Shown here one piece after another: positions 52,912 to 61,290 of a stretch of 64,000 bases of DNA (position 1 is the stretch's first letter; each line of letters starts with the position of its first letter). The position numbers and the translations under genes were made by a program. The stretch comes from Polaribacter sp. (lineage in GTDB: Bacteria; Bacteroidota; Bacteroidia; Flavobacteriales; Flavobacteriaceae): the NCBI GenBank assembly GCA_029245785.1, contig JAQWOR010000077.1:186001-250000 (forward strand), in the 5' to 3' direction. The notes beneath the pieces are model-generated. The model searched no databases, was not told the origin of the DNA, and saw nothing but the letters and a program-made list of their open reading frames with translations.

Positions 52912-53008
52912 AACTCTGTTTTCCCTATAAACACAGTTTTTACCAATAAATAAATTAGAAAATGCGATTCTGAGTATTTGTAAGGAATCGTGAATAGATA
53001 AAAATAAT

Positions 53009-53032
53009 CGCCAAAAAGTGGATGTTTTGGCG
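53009..53032 (+). promoter_or_regulatory. Hairpin between nrdB and nrdA
   Basis: A perfect 8-bp stem (CGCCAAAA with TTTTGGCG, 53009-53016 and 53025-53032) with an 8-base loop ends 31 bp before the nrdA start. No T-run follows, so it is not a standard terminator. Confidence 0.55.
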
Positions 53033-53063
53033 ACCAACTAACTAAACCAAAACCAAAAAAAGT

Positions 53064-55451
53064 ATGGATGTAGTAAAAAGAGACGGCAAGAAAGAGCCTG
53101 TGATGTTTGACAAAATCACGGCCAGAGTAAAAAAAATGTGTTATGGACTAAACAAAATTGTAGACCCTACAAAAGTAGCAATGCGCGTTATTGAAGGGCT
53201 GTATGATGGAGTAACTACATCAGAATTAGATAACTTAGCGGCAGAAATTGCAGCAACCATGACAACTGCACATCCTGATTATGCAAAATTAGCCGCAAGA
53301 ATTGCCGTATCAAACTTACATAAAAACACTAAAAAGTCGTTTTCAGAAACAATGGATGACTTGTATTATTATGTCAATCCACGAACAAATAAAAAAGCTC
53401 CTTTGTTGGCAGATGATGTATATGAAATTATCAAAGACAATGCAGAAAAATTAGACTCTACCATTATTTATAACAGAGATTTTAATTACGATTATTTTGG
53501 TTTTAAAACATTAGAACGTTCTTACTTATTAAAGTTGAACGGAAACATTGTAGAACGTCCACAACATATGTTAATGCGTGTCTCTATCGGGATTCATAAA
53601 AACGATATCGACGAAGCAATTGCTACCTACGAATTGATGAGTAAAAAATATTTTACCCACGCAACACCAACATTATTTAATGCAGGGACACCAAAACCAC
53701 AAATGTCTTCATGTTTCTTATTACAGATGCAAGACGACAGTATTGATGGAATTTATGACACCTTAAAACAAACGGCAAAAATTTCGCAATCTGCTGGAGG
53801 AATAGGGCTTTCTATTCACAATGTTAGAGCAACAGGTTCTTATATTCGAGGAACAAACGGAACCTCTAACGGAATTGTACCAATGTTAAAAGTGTACAAT
53901 GATACGGCACGGTATGTAGATCAAGGAGGAGGAAAACGAAAAGGCTCTTTTGCAATGTACATAGAACCTTGGCATGCAGATATTTTTGATTTCTTAGATT
54001 TGAAAAAAAATCACGGAAAAGAAGAAATGCGTGCACGCGATTTGTTTTACGCCATGTGGATTCCAGATTTGTTTATGAAACGTGTGCAAGAAGATGGCAC
54101 ATGGACTTTGATGTGCCCAAATGAATGCCCGCATCTGTTTGATACCTATGGAGATGAGTTTGAGAAATTATATGAAGGCTACGAAGAAGTAGGCAAAGGA
54201 AGAAAAACCATTAAAGCTCGTGAACTTTGGGAGAAAATCTTAGAATCTCAGATTGAGACAGGAACTCCGTACATGTTGTATAAAGATGCTGTTAACCGTA
54301 AAACAAATCATAAGAATCTAGGAACCATTCGTTCTTCAAATTTATGTACAGAAATTATGGAATACACCGCAAATGATGAAGTTGCCGTGTGTAATTTAGC
54401 ATCTATTGCCTTGCCAATGTTTGTTACAGAAAAAGAAAATGGCGAAAAGTACTTCAACCACAAAAAATTATTTGATGTTACTAAAAAGGTAACTCGTAAT
54501 TTAGATACGGTAATTGACATGAATTATTATCCTGTTGTTGAGGCAGAAAACTCAAATTTCCGTCATAGACCTATTGGATTAGGAATTCAAGGATTGGCAG
54601 ATACATTTATCAATCTACGGATGCCATTTACTTCTGAAGAAGCGAAAAAACTAAATCAAGAAATTTTTGAAACCATGTATTTTGCTGCGGTAACTTCATC
54701 TATGGAGATTGCCAAAGCAAAAAAAGAACCATATTCTACTTTTAAAGGATCTCCAATGTCAGAAGGAGAGTTTCAATTTAATATGTGGGGCATTAAAGAT
54801 GATGAGCTGAGCGGTAATTGGGACTGGGCAAAATTGCGTAAAAACGTGATAAAACACGGAGTTAGAAACTCGCTATTAGTAGCGCCAATGCCAACAGCAT
54901 CAACTTCTCAAATTCTTGGAAATAATGAAGCTTTTGAACCATATACGTCTAATATTTATACACGAAGAGTACTGTCAGGAGAATTTATTGTAGTTAACAA
55001 ACACTTATTAGAAGACTTGGTTGAATTGGACTTGTGGAACAACAATATGAAAGAAGATATCATGCGTGCAAACGGATCTATCCAACATATTGATGCAATT
55101 CCTGCCGATTTAAAAGAGTTGTACAAAACAGTTTGGGAACTGAGTATGAAAGATATTATTGATATGGCGCGCCATAGAGGTTATTTTATCGATCAATCAC
55201 AATCACTAAACTTGTTTATGCAAGATCCTGATTTTGGAAAGCTAACCTCAATGCATTTCTACGGATGGAAATCTGGATTGAAAACAGGAATGTATTACTT
55301 AAGAACCAAATCTGCAGTAAACGCCATTCAGTTTACGCTTTCTAAAGAAAAGAAAGAAGAAGACAAGCCAATGTCTGCAGAAGAATTTAAAGCCATGGTA
55401 GAGGCCTCTAAAAACGATGGACCAGACGATTGCTTGATGTGCGGTTCTTAA
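53064..55451 (+). CDS. nrdA: Ribonucleotide reductase class I, large (R1) subunit
   Basis: The 795-residue protein starts with an ATP-cone allosteric domain (about 1-95: [16 protein letters not shown]). The barrel carries the [10 protein letters not shown] and LCTEI...NLASIALP active-site stretches and the [13 protein letters not shown] motif. The C-terminal DDCLMCGS holds the Cys pair that reduces the active site. With NrdB it reduces ribonucleoside diphosphates to deoxy forms. A terminator follows, and the dgt gene comes next. Confidence 0.97.
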   Translation: MDVVKRDGKKEPVMFDKITARVKKMCYGLNKIVDPTKVAMRVIEGLYDGVTTSELDNLAAEIAATMTTAHPDYAKLAARIAVSNLHKNTKKSFSETMDDLYYYVNPRTNKKAPLLADDVYEIIKDNAEKLDSTIIYNRDFNYDYFGFKTLERSYLLKLNGNIVERPQHMLMRVSIGIHKNDIDEAIATYELMSKKYFTHATPTLFNAGTPKPQMSSCFLLQMQDDSIDGIYDTLKQTAKISQSAGGIGLSIHNVRATGSYIRGTNGTSNGIVPMLKVYNDTARYVDQGGGKRKGSFAMYIEPWHADIFDFLDLKKNHGKEEMRARDLFYAMWIPDLFMKRVQEDGTWTLMCPNECPHLFDTYGDEFEKLYEGYEEVGKGRKTIKARELWEKILESQIETGTPYMLYKDAVNRKTNHKNLGTIRSSNLCTEIMEYTANDEVAVCNLASIALPMFVTEKENGEKYFNHKKLFDVTKKVTRNLDTVIDMNYYPVVEAENSNFRHRPIGLGIQGLADTFINLRMPFTSEEAKKLNQEIFETMYFAAVTSSMEIAKAKKEPYSTFKGSPMSEGEFQFNMWGIKDDELSGNWDWAKLRKNVIKHGVRNSLLVAPMPTASTSQILGNNEAFEPYTSNIYTRRVLSGEFIVVNKHLLEDLVELDLWNNNMKEDIMRANGSIQHIDAIPADLKELYKTVWELSMKDIIDMARHRGYFIDQSQSLNLFMQDPDFGKLTSMHFYGWKSGLKTGMYYLRTKSAVNAIQFTLSKEKKEEDKPMSAEEFKAMVEASKNDGPDDCLMCGS

Positions 55452-55471
55452 CCAAAAATTAATTAAAAGTT

Positions 55472-55504
55472 AAAAAAGAGAAGTAGAAATGCTTCTCTTT
55501 TTTA
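55472..55504 (+). terminator. Rho-independent terminator after nrdA
   Basis: A GAGAAG/CTTCTC stem extended by A/T pairs (55472-55483 with 55492-55503) and closed by a TAGAAATG loop, ending in a T-run. Confidence 0.88.
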
Positions 55505-55554
55505 TTACCTTGTGCAAATATAAATAAAGAGATACTGAACTAAATTCAGCATAT

Positions 55555-56895
55555 ATGAACTGGGAACAATTACTTTCGTTAAAACGATTTGGAGATACCG
55601 AAAAACGACCTAGAATTGAACAAGATGAAACACGTTTAGGCTTTGAAGTAGATTTTGATAGAATTATTTTTTCGTCAGCATTTCGAAGTTTACAAGACAA
55701 AACTCAGGTCATTCCTTTATCAGAAACCGATTTTGTTCATACACGCCTAACACATAGTTTAGAAGTTTCTGTGGTAGGAAGAACCTTGGGAAGACGTGTT
55801 GGAAAAGTATTGTTAGAGCGTCACCCAAATTTAAAAAAATTGGGCTACACCTTTAATGATTTTGGAGCCATTGTTGCCGCGGCATCCGTAACACACGATA
55901 TTGGAAATCCGCCTTTTGGACATTCTGGAGAAAAAGCAATTGGAGAATACTTTAAAACAGGAAACGGACTCAAATACAAAGGTAACTTGTCTGAAAAAGA
56001 GTATCAAGACTTGGTAGATTTTGAAGGAAACGCTAACGGATTTAAAATTTTAACAGAAAGTAGAGAAGGAGTTCATGGAGGCTTACGCTTGTCATACGCA
56101 ACGTTGGGAGCTTTTATGAAATATCCGAAGGAATCACTTCCTAAAAAACCAACAAACCATATTGTAGATAAAAAATATGGCTTTTTTCAATCAGAAAAAA
56201 TACCCTTTTTAGACCTTGTGAATGACTTGGGACTACAACAAAAATCAAGCACAAAAAACCTCTCTTTTTATCGACATCCATTAGCATATTTAGTAGAAGC
56301 TGCAGATGATATTTGCTATACAATTATCGATTTTGAAGACGGCATAAACCTTGGGCTGATAGAAGAAGAATTTGCTTTAGAATATTTAATCAAATTGGTT
56401 AAAAATACAATTGATACACAAAAATACCATTCGTTACAACACACAAAAGACCGAGTGAGCTATTTGCGTGCGTTGGCAATAAATACATTAATCAATGAAT
56501 CTGTAGCCATTTTCTTAGAGAATGAAGCAGCCATTTTAAAAGGAGAGTTTGACAAATCATTGCTAGAAAAATGCGCTTATGAAGCGCAAATTAACGACAT
56601 CATTAAAATAAGTGTTGCCAAGATTTATCGAAGTAAAGATGTGGTGGAAAAAGAAGTCGCTGGGTATAAAATAATTGCAGATTTATTGGAGGTCTTTATA
56701 ACCGCCACCAACAATAATTTTGAAGGAAAACCCTCTAACTATCATCAATTAACATTAAATTTATTGCCAGACGAATACAAGGTGAATTCAAAAAAACTGT
56801 ATGATAGAATTATGCTAGTTTGTAGCTATATTGCAAGTATGTCAGACAGTTATGCCATTCGATTGCATAAAAAAATTCAAGGAAATTTTAGCTAG
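55555..56895 (+). CDS. dgt: Deoxyguanosinetriphosphate triphosphohydrolase-like protein (HD domain)
   Basis: The 446-residue HD-domain hydrolase has the metal motifs TRLTHSLEVS (first His) and THDIGNPPFGHSGE (His-Asp pair), the classic dNTPase pattern. It splits dNTPs into nucleosides and triphosphate. The DKTQVIPL and AFRSLQDKTQ region before the first motif is also conserved. Beside nrdBA it forms a make-and-break neighbourhood for dNTP pools, though a terminator separates the two. Its last 8 bp overlap the convergent dxs gene. Confidence 0.95.
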   Translation: MNWEQLLSLKRFGDTEKRPRIEQDETRLGFEVDFDRIIFSSAFRSLQDKTQVIPLSETDFVHTRLTHSLEVSVVGRTLGRRVGKVLLERHPNLKKLGYTFNDFGAIVAAASVTHDIGNPPFGHSGEKAIGEYFKTGNGLKYKGNLSEKEYQDLVDFEGNANGFKILTESREGVHGGLRLSYATLGAFMKYPKESLPKKPTNHIVDKKYGFFQSEKIPFLDLVNDLGLQQKSSTKNLSFYRHPLAYLVEAADDICYTIIDFEDGINLGLIEEEFALEYLIKLVKNTIDTQKYHSLQHTKDRVSYLRALAINTLINESVAIFLENEAAILKGEFDKSLLEKCAYEAQINDIIKISVAKIYRSKDVVEKEVAGYKIIADLLEVFITATNNNFEGKPSNYHQLTLNLLPDEYKVNSKKLYDRIMLVCSYIASMSDSYAIRLHKKIQGNFS

Positions 56896-58675
56896 ATTGG
56901 TATAGGTGCTTTTCAATTTCTTTTTTGATAGCTTTTGAATCGATACCTGTTTGTTGTTGCAATTGTTCTACAGAACCTTGGTCTATAAAGTTATCTGGAA
57001 CTCCAAGTGTTTGAACTATTGCTGTATAAGTATTGCTTGCAGAAAATTCTAAAATAGCACTTCCAAAACCACCTTTAACACTTCCGTCTTCTACAGTAAT
57101 AATGGTGTCGAATTGCTGAAAAATAGTGTGTAACAATTGTTCGTCTAACGGTTTCACAAAACGCATATCATAATGAGCAACGCAATCCTTCTTTTTGATT
57201 TCTGTGAGTGCTTTAGAAACATTTTTGGCAATGGATCCAACAGATAGTACAGCAATTTCAGTACCTTCTTTTAAGCAAACCCCTGTACCAATTGTAATTT
57301 TTTGAAAATCTTGTTTCCAATTAATTGTAATTCCTCTTCCTCTCGGATACCGAATGGCAATAGGATTTTTTAACCCTAACTGAGCCGTGTACATGATGTT
57401 GCGTAATTCAATTTCATTTCTTGGTGCAAATACAATCAGGTTCGGAATACATCTCAAAAAAGAGATGTCAAAAACACCATGATGTGTAGCGCCATCTTCT
57501 CCAACCAATCCTGATCTATCCAAACAAAAAACAACAGGCAAGTTTTGCAAAGCAACATCGTGTATTATTTGATCGTATGCACGTTGTAAAAAGGTAGAAT
57601 AAATAGCACAAAAAGGAATCAATCCTTGTGTTGCCATCCCTGCAGATAAGGTAACGGCGTGCTGTTCGGCAATCCCAACATCAAAGGTTCTTTCAGGAAA
57701 TTCATCCAGCATAAATTTTAAAGAACTTCCTGTTAACATGGCAGGTGTGATTCCTACAATGGCATCATTTTTTGAAGCCAATTCAACCAATGTTTTTCCA
57801 AAGATATCTTGGTATTTTTCTGGCTGAACGATTTCTTTTTTCGGAAGAATAGCGCCTGTCTTTGTGTCAAATTTTCCAGGAGCATGGTACTGCACCTGAT
57901 TTTCTTCTGCTTGTTGTAATCCCTTTCCTTTGGTGGTAATTATATGTAAAAACTTCGGACCTTTGTGATTTTTTAGTCGTTTTAATTCTGATAAAAGAGC
58001 CTTTAAATCATGCCCGTCTATTGGGCCAGAATACTCAAAGTTTAAGGCTTTGATGATGTTGTTTTGTGCCGCTAACCTTTTGTCCGTTTTTACGTTGATT
58101 AAATATTCTTTTAAGGCGCCAACAGAGGGATCAATTCCGATGGAATTATCGTTTAAAACCACCAATACATTGGCGTCAGAAACTCCAGCATGATTCAAGG
58201 CTTCAAAAGCCATTCCGCTTGCCAAAGAAGCATCACCAATTACTGCAATATGGTTTTTTTCTGTTTCACCCTTTAGATTAGAAGCAATCGCCATTCCCAA
58301 TGCTGCCGAAATAGAGGTCGATGAATGTCCAACACCAAAGGCATCATAGACACTTTCACTACGCTTTGGAAAACCAGAAATACCATTTAATTGACGATTG
58401 GTATGAAAAATAGCTTTTCGTTCTGTTATTATTTTATGTCCGTACGCTTGGTGTCCAACATCCCAAACCAATTGGTCATTTGGAGTGTCAAACAAATAGT
58501 GCAATGCAATTGTAAGTTCTACAACACCTAAGCTTGCTCCTAAATGCCCTTCTTTTACAGCAACAATATCAATAATAAATTTTCGCAACTCTTTTGCAAC
58601 TTGCGATAATTGCGTTGGATGAAGTTTGCGTAAATCAGCAGGATTAAAAATAGTATCTAATAACTTTTCAGACAT
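56888..58675 (-). CDS. dxs: 1-deoxy-D-xylulose-5-phosphate synthase
   Basis: The ATG at 58675 gives 595 residues; an upstream start at 58690 reads through the promoter box and is rejected. The thiamine-diphosphate site is GDASLASGMAFEALNHAG...NDNSIGI, and the transketolase-like second half has GVAEQHAVTLSAGMA-type and DRSGLVGEDGATHHG motifs. It joins pyruvate and glyceraldehyde-3-phosphate at the entry to the non-mevalonate isoprenoid pathway. The -7 box TACTTTTG ends four bases before the ATG, so the mRNA is probably leaderless. Confidence 0.96.
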   Translation of the reverse strand: MSEKLLDTIFNPADLRKLHPTQLSQVAKELRKFIIDIVAVKEGHLGASLGVVELTIALHYLFDTPNDQLVWDVGHQAYGHKIITERKAIFHTNRQLNGISGFPKRSESVYDAFGVGHSSTSISAALGMAIASNLKGETEKNHIAVIGDASLASGMAFEALNHAGVSDANVLVVLNDNSIGIDPSVGALKEYLINVKTDKRLAAQNNIIKALNFEYSGPIDGHDLKALLSELKRLKNHKGPKFLHIITTKGKGLQQAEENQVQYHAPGKFDTKTGAILPKKEIVQPEKYQDIFGKTLVELASKNDAIVGITPAMLTGSSLKFMLDEFPERTFDVGIAEQHAVTLSAGMATQGLIPFCAIYSTFLQRAYDQIIHDVALQNLPVVFCLDRSGLVGEDGATHHGVFDISFLRCIPNLIVFAPRNEIELRNIMYTAQLGLKNPIAIRYPRGRGITINWKQDFQKITIGTGVCLKEGTEIAVLSVGSIAKNVSKALTEIKKKDCVAHYDMRFVKPLDEQLLHTIFQQFDTIITVEDGSVKGGFGSAILEFSASNTYTAIVQTLGVPDNFIDQGSVEQLQQQTGIDSKAIKKEIEKHLYQSS

Positions 58676-58679
58676 ACAA

Positions 58680-58687
58680 CAAAAGTA
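58680..58687 (-). promoter_or_regulatory. -7 promoter box (TACTTTTG) for dxs
   Basis: A perfect TAnnTTTG match on the minus strand, four bases before the dxs start codon. Confidence 0.6.
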
Positions 58688-58739
58688 CAATTTTACATCT
58701 CAAATACTTTTTGTATTATTGAAAACTTAACCATTTATA

Positions 58740-59189
58740 ATGATAAACCCTTTTGACGATACTTATTTTATGAAAAAAGCTTTAGATGAAGCAGTGGCGG
58801 CTTTTGATAAAGGAGAAGTTCCTGTGGGTGCAATTATTGTTTTTAAAGAGCAAATAATAGCGAGAGCACATAACTTAACAGAAACATTAAACGATGTAAC
58901 TGCCCATGCAGAAATGCAAGCTTTTACTGCTGCTTCCGATTTTTTAGGAGGAAAATATTTAAAAGAATGTACATTGTATGTGACGTTAGAGCCTTGCCAG
59001 ATGTGTGCTGGTGCTAGTTATTGGGCACAATTGGGTAAAATTGTGTACGGAGCTTCAGAGTTAGAAAGAGGTTTTGTGAAGTTGAAAACAACCATACATC
59101 CAAAAACGAGTGTTGTTAGTGGTGTTTTAGAAGCAGAATGTAGCAAGATTTTAAAACGGTTTTTTATAGAAAAACGGAATTTAAATTGA
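58740..59189 (+). CDS. tadA: tRNA-specific adenosine deaminase (nucleoside deaminase family)
   Basis: The 149-residue protein has the zinc deaminase motif: HAEMQAF (His and the catalytic Glu) and PCQMCAGA (two Cys ligands). The N-terminal FMKKALDEAVAAFDKGEVPVGAI stretch is the TadA form. It converts adenosine 34 of tRNA-Arg to inosine. A general cytosine or guanine deaminase is the main alternative. It is divergent from dxs, and the REP-like hairpins start 13 bp after its stop. Confidence 0.92.
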   Translation: MINPFDDTYFMKKALDEAVAAFDKGEVPVGAIIVFKEQIIARAHNLTETLNDVTAHAEMQAFTAASDFLGGKYLKECTLYVTLEPCQMCAGASYWAQLGKIVYGASELERGFVKLKTTIHPKTSVVSGVLEAECSKILKRFFIEKRNLN

Positions 59190-59201
59190 TGATGTATTAA
59201 T

Positions 59202-59296
59202 GGCACGAGCAAGATGCTCGCGCCAACCCTCTTGGTTCGTGTCAACCTTCTAAGTTTATAATAACAACTTGTTAGCGCGAGTATCTTGCTCGTGCT
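59202..59296. repeat. Inverted pair of REP-like palindromes next to a RAYT gene
   Basis: Two 21-bp segments (59203-59223 and 59275-59295) are inverted copies of each other with one mismatch. Each also folds on its own: CGAGC-AAGAT-GCTCG with an outer GGC/GCC, and CGAG-TATCTTG-CTCG with outer pairs. This is the layout of paired REP elements, and it ends 28 bp from the RAYT gene. Confidence 0.85.
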
Positions 59297-59323
59297 TAAA
59301 CATTACAATGAAGATGTAAGTAT

Positions 59324-59872
59324 CTAATTTAAATCTATTTCTAAAACAGTATCGTCATTATTTCCATAGTTTCTTGCGCTACTATATTTCCAATCTATTG
59401 GGTCAGTAACAAACCCAGCCTTTAACGGATTGTAATGGATATAATTTAATTTTTGCTCGAATACCTTTAATGACCATATTTCAATAGGATGATTATTTTG
59501 CTGCCAAAACTGAGCAGTTTTTACATTGCTGTTTTTTGTCCCATGCTCATAAAATATTTTAAACATCCATTTTTTTCTGCTTTCTTTAGGGTTCTCTTTA
59601 ATTATTTTTAGCATTTTTCTTGATGTAAACCCTTTAAAGTCTCTTATCAGTTCAGAAGGGAGACTCAACTCAGATCGAAAAATTAAATGAACATGACTAG
59701 GCATTAAACAGTACCCATAAATTTCCATTCCTTTGTTTTTTCTGCAATAATCTAAAGAATTGATGATACAGGAAAAATAAACCTCTCTTATAAATACATC
59801 GATCCAATTAACAACAGCAAAACTTATAAAGTACGCTCCGTCTTTATTTCTAAATTTATATTTTCTACTCAT
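59324..59872 (-). CDS. REP-associated tyrosine transposase (RAYT, TnpA_REP-like)
   Basis: The 182-residue Y1 transposase-like protein has the HUH metal site His60-Val-His62 in YGYCLMPSHVHLIF and a tyrosine-bearing helix KLNYIHYNPLKAGFV (probable nucleophile Tyr144), followed by WKYSSARNY, all typical of RAYTs rather than IS200 elements. No insertion-sequence ends surround it. Instead, two REP-like hairpins lie just past its 3' end. Its ATG overlaps the stop of the DUF5689 gene by 4 bp, so it may be translated together with that gene. RAYTs are thought to spread or maintain REP sequences. Confidence 0.9.
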   Translation of the reverse strand: MSRKYKFRNKDGAYFISFAVVNWIDVFIREVYFSCIINSLDYCRKNKGMEIYGYCLMPSHVHLIFRSELSLPSELIRDFKGFTSRKMLKIIKENPKESRKKWMFKIFYEHGTKNSNVKTAQFWQQNNHPIEIWSLKVFEQKLNYIHYNPLKAGFVTDPIDWKYSSARNYGNNDDTVLEIDLN

Positions 59873-61266
59873 TTCTTTTTTATAATGATATCATCCAATT
59901 CATACGTTCCGTCATTTGATCTAGATTTACTTCCTGTATATTTAAAAGCAATATATCCAGTGCCAGTATAAGATGATAAATCTATATTTCCAGAGCTCAC
60001 CCAGGTTTTATAATTTGTAGCGTTGGGAACAATTACAGCAGGTAAAAGAGTCCAAGTTGCTGTTGTAATATTGGCTTCTATACCATCCCAATCTGTAGAA
60101 ATAAAGGCTTCCAACATACTGTTATCGGCAAAACTATTAGAGGTTTTAAAGCTTAACAGCTCATCTTCTTGTGCATCAAAATTAAACCCCGGACTGATTA
60201 ACCATGCAATATTATTTGTATCTCCAGAACGATAAGAACCTATTCTTGCTGATTTCCCTAAAGAATTGGCATCAGCATAAGATTCCCAATCTTTACTACC
60301 AGCTTCTTTATAATTTTTCCAACCTGCTAAAGAAATAGAGCCTGCAATTGTAGTTTCGAAATATTCTTCAAATAAAGGGTCACATCGGTCTTCAGTAAAA
60401 CTAATATTAGAAGGTGTATTGATAATGACCACATAATTTTCTGCACGATAATCTTTTGTCAATACGGCATGTAAAGTGCCTTTTTTAGTAGGAATGGTAT
60501 TGACTTTAAAGCTTGCAAAAGTACTTGTTTGGAGTGATACGTTTTTGCTTGATGCACAGCTAGTTAATGTTCTTAATCCGTCAAATTGATCATTTGCTTC
60601 AGAGGCATATGTTTTTTCAATTTCCGATTTTTGAAATTGAATATTGGTTAATTCTACAAACGTATTGATGTTTGTTTGGCTAAAATTAGCAATTGTACTT
60701 GTTGCTGCAACAACAGTGGCAACTTCTGCAGATCTGATCATATGGTTTGGATAATTTGTTGCAGAAATAGCTTCTACTTTTCCGTTACCATGATCTACTC
60801 CTAAAATAAATTTACCACCAATAGCATTGGTGGGGTCAATAACAATTTCTCCATCATCATACGAAACAGAAAGGCCATCTAACTTTACATATACTTTTCT
60901 GCCAAATTCAAAAGTTTCACTTAGAGACGTTTTGTCTATTAATATCTCAATCCCTGCAGTTGGATTTTGGGGCTTGTCTTGTAAAATTAATTTTTTGTAG
61001 AAATTACCGGTTTTATCACTAGAAACAACATAGCCAATAAAGTACGTTGCCAGGTCGTTTTTTCTGAATTTATAATTTAGCTTATTGTTGTTTGTAAATT
61101 CTTGCGCCAATGCAGATTGAACTGCTGTTATACTTGAAGTTGCGGTAATATTGGGTTCTGTAATTGTAATATCAGGAATTTCAAAATCACCATCTTCCAC
61201 ACAAGAAATGGTTATAAATAGCAGCCCTAAAAGAGCGATTTTGTTATAAAATTGAATTGTTTTCAT
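59869..61266 (-). CDS. DUF5689 lipoprotein with choice-of-anchor J-like C-terminal domain
   Basis: The 465-residue protein has a lipobox (FITISC, Cys22) followed by V-E-D-G-D, a likely surface-export signal. Residues about 45-290 form the DUF5689 region (KFRKNDLATYFIGYVVSSDKTGNFYKKLILQD...), and about 295-465 a jelly-roll domain ending FKYTGSKSRSNDGTYELDDIIIKKK, as in choice-of-anchor J proteins. It lies 24 bp after the TonB-dependent receptor on the same strand and is probably its surface partner, like SusD. The ligand is unknown. Confidence 0.88.
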   Translation of the reverse strand: MKTIQFYNKIALLGLLFITISCVEDGDFEIPDITITEPNITATSSITAVQSALAQEFTNNNKLNYKFRKNDLATYFIGYVVSSDKTGNFYKKLILQDKPQNPTAGIEILIDKTSLSETFEFGRKVYVKLDGLSVSYDDGEIVIDPTNAIGGKFILGVDHGNGKVEAISATNYPNHMIRSAEVATVVAATSTIANFSQTNINTFVELTNIQFQKSEIEKTYASEANDQFDGLRTLTSCASSKNVSLQTSTFASFKVNTIPTKKGTLHAVLTKDYRAENYVVIINTPSNISFTEDRCDPLFEEYFETTIAGSISLAGWKNYKEAGSKDWESYADANSLGKSARIGSYRSGDTNNIAWLISPGFNFDAQEDELLSFKTSNSFADNSMLEAFISTDWDGIEANITTATWTLLPAVIVPNATNYKTWVSSGNIDLSSYTGTGYIAFKYTGSKSRSNDGTYELDDIIIKKK

Positions 61267-61290
61267 AGCGTTGTTTTTTTAAGTGAATTG

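Noticed and set aside
59324..59872. Complete IS200/IS605 insertion sequence
   Set aside because: No TnpB gene and no IS200-type ends; the protein motifs and paired hairpins fit a RAYT instead.
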